Below, in pieces: positions 62,634 through 64,000 of a DNA stretch of 64,000 bases. Position numbers and translations under genes: made by a program. The DNA comes from Pseudorhizobium banfieldiae (GTDB lineage Bacteria > Pseudomonadota > Alphaproteobacteria > Rhizobiales > Rhizobiaceae): positions 2,294,001 to 2,358,000 of the forward strand of contig NZ_FO082820.1 in assembly GCF_000967425.1 (NCBI RefSeq), read 5' to 3'. The notes under the pieces were generated by a model that made no database searches, had not been told where the DNA came from, and worked only from the letters and a program-made list of their open reading frames with translations. Position 1 is the stretch's first letter; each line of letters begins with the position of its first letter.

Positions 62634-62740
62634 GTGAGATCCGAGTTTCGACATCCTGTGCGGCTTACCCTTCTCGGCTTCCTCATGATGGTCGTGATCG
62701 GCACCTTCGGCTTGATGCTTCCCCTCTCGAAGTCAGGACC
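62634..62740 (+). pseudogene. Fragment of a TrkH/KtrB-like potassium transporter N-terminus
   Basis: About 36 residues from GTG 62634, PVRLTLLGFLMMVVIGTFGL followed by MLPLSKSGPG, resemble the first helix of TrkH/KtrB K+ uptake subunits (hydrophobic helix, then LP-S-x-S-G). Similarity ends there and the frame runs on into unrelated sequence to a stop at 62828. The rest of the 505-bp gap between the glycosyltransferase and the chemoreceptor holds no gene I can support. Confidence 0.55.
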
Positions 62741-62966
62741 AGGCCGGCGCGTCGTCCTGCGGCATGAGGATATCGGAATCAGAGGCCTCGGCCCACTGGT
62801 TAGCAAACCATTTACAACATTTGCCTAAATTTAACCATCCCGCTTTACACTGCTCTTCCGTAGAGGCGTGCGGGCGGGCCGAGGCGGTAACAGACGCAGC
62901 ATCTCCTGGCCCCTCTGCGCTGTCCCGACGATGTGTCAGCGACAGATTCTCAAGAGGGGAACGGGC

Positions 62967-64000
62967 ATGAGAAGCATGAGAACATTTGGTGTCGTTGCGC
63001 GTCTAGCAGCAGGTTTCGGGTTCCTGCTCCTTCTGATGGTGGGCCTGACGATCTATGCCACCGAGGAAGTCGCGATGATCGACGCTGATCTGGAAGTGAT
63101 CAACGATGTCAACAGCGTCAAACAGCGTTACGCGATCAACTATCGCGGCTCTGTCCATGACCGCGCGATCGCGATCCGGGACGTTACATTGGTCGCCTCC
63201 GAGGAGGAGCGCCGGGCAGCCATCGATCTGATCGAAAAGCTGGCCGCCGCCTACGCGGAGAATGAGAAGAAGATGTCCGAGATGATGGCCACCGGTTCCT
63301 CGGCCGAGGAAACGGCCATCCTCGGTGAAATTGCGGACATTCAATCAAAAACGAACCCGCTGGTCGCCAAGATCATTGCCCTTCAAGGGCAAGGCGACGG
63401 AGAAACGGCCCGCGGGATTTTGCTGGAGCAGGCACGTCCGTTGTTCGTTGACTGGCTCGGAGCGATCAACAAGTTTATCGATTACCAGGAAGCTTTGAAC
63501 AAGTCGATCGGCGCGGACGTGCGTAGCGCGGCAAGCGGTTTTTACTCTCTCGCGTTCACCGCGCTTGGCGTCGCAATTTTTCTCGCGATCCTGGTGGCTG
63601 CCTATACCGCCCGATCGATCGTCTCCCCGCTGGACAAGCTTCAGCGCTCCCTGAAGTCGATGGCGGAAGGTGACCTGGAAGGCGACCGCACCCTTGAAGG
63701 TCGCAAGGACGAGATCGGCATGCTGGCCCGGGCTGTTGCCTCACTGCGTGACGCGATTGCTGCCAAGGCCGCACGGGATGCCGACAACGAGGCGCGGCGC
63801 GCGGGTGAGGAGCGTCAGCGGATCGAAGCCGAGGCGTTGGAGCGCGAGGAGCTTGCTAAGCAGACTGACAGGGTGGTCGAGCAACTGGCTGCAGCACTTC
63901 AGGCACTCGCGGACGGCGACCTGACGCGGCAGATCACGACACCGTTCCATGCGTCACTGGACCAGCTCCGGATCGACTTCAATCAGGCTGTCGGGAAACT
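62967..64000 (+). CDS. Methyl-accepting chemotaxis protein, 3' end beyond window
   Basis: 344 residues visible. Membrane helix 1 (RLAAGFGFLLLLMVGLTIYA), a periplasmic four-helix bundle ligand domain (residues about 33-190), helix 2 (SLAFTALGVAIFLAILVAAY), then a HAMP domain beginning TARSIVSPLDKLQRSLKSMA, a helical linker, and the start of a second HAMP-like segment (LAAALQALADGDLTRQITTP). The signalling hairpin lies outside the window. AGAGGGG is 7 bp before the ATG at 62967. The ligand is unknown. Confidence 0.92.
   Translation, partial: MRSMRTFGVVARLAAGFGFLLLLMVGLTIYATEEVAMIDADLEVINDVNSVKQRYAINYRGSVHDRAIAIRDVTLVASEEERRAAIDLIEKLAAAYAENEKKMSEMMATGSSAEETAILGEIADIQSKTNPLVAKIIALQGQGDGETARGILLEQARPLFVDWLGAINKFIDYQEALNKSIGADVRSAASGFYSLAFTALGVAIFLAILVAAYTARSIVSPLDKLQRSLKSMAEGDLEGDRTLEGRKDEIGMLARAVASLRDAIAAKAARDADNEARRAGEERQRIEAEALEREELAKQTDRVVEQLAAALQALADGDLTRQITTPFHASLDQLRIDFNQAVGK

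Overview
The window is high-GC DNA of a rhizobial alphaproteobacterium, most likely Rhizobiaceae. The evidence is a fused trpE(G) behind a Trp-Trp-Trp leader peptide, choXWV, a ShmR-like heme receptor under a TGA-N9-TCA iron box, DUF982 and Atu4866-type proteins, a MoxR-DUF58-DUF4159 operon and a typical rhizobial intergenic hairpin repeat. The genes are mostly ordinary chromosomal housekeeping and transport genes in short operons, often with ATGA or GTGA overlaps. I see no rRNA, tRNA, CRISPR array, phage or intact insertion sequence.

Region by region. 1-5.6 kb: Na/Pi cotransporter (5' cut), a SoxR-controlled FMN reductase/MFS operon divergent from soxR, hemF and small proteins. 5.6-15.2 kb: a DUF1285-NUDIX-cca operon divergent from a four-gene moxR/DUF58/BatA-DUF4159/GATase-like envelope operon. 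15.2-21.6 kb: acetyltransferases, MFS, glutathionyl-hydroquinone reductase, NUDIX, metallophosphoesterase, and a sigma/anti-sigma pair. 21.6-31.4 kb: a decayed alpha/beta hydrolase behind leuA, then benE, clpP, hupE, queF with a CDF transporter, and trpE(G) with a complete attenuator. 31.5-38.4 kb: extensin-like protein, chrBA chromate resistance, fhs, and a DUF2235 hydrolase with a lectin-like tail. 38.4-49.4 kb: heme receptor with LuxR-type regulator, a two-gene membrane operon, pseudoazurin with an FNR-type promoter, tdk, choXWV plus a HugZ-like gene, and an ArsR regulator with the cysteine pair of persulfide sensors. 49.5-64 kb: omega-aminotransferase, TAT-exported cyclase with an AhpD-like partner, a deletion scar joining remnants of sbtA and a lysR gene, a LivJ-type binding protein, cupin, SDR, adenine deaminase, AraC, an ArsR/SRPBCC/GFA operon, a glycosyltransferase, a TrkH fragment and a chemoreceptor cut by the window end.

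The most informative signals are regulatory or degenerative and lie outside ordinary gene calls: the SoxR promoter with a 19-bp spacer, the apparently leaderless trpL with attenuator, the RirA-type box over the heme-receptor promoter, the FNR-type site centred at -41.5 of pseudoazurin and overlapping the tdk stop codon, twin palindromes around the start codon of an apparently leaderless arsR, the head-to-head double truncation sbtA/lysR, and the hydrolase that lost both its ATG and its frame next to leuA. I did not find a clear candidate for a wholly new multi-gene system. The least explained groupings are the DUF2235-lectin-like fusion, choXWV-HugZ, and the 45-residue peptide translationally linked to an Atu4866 protein.
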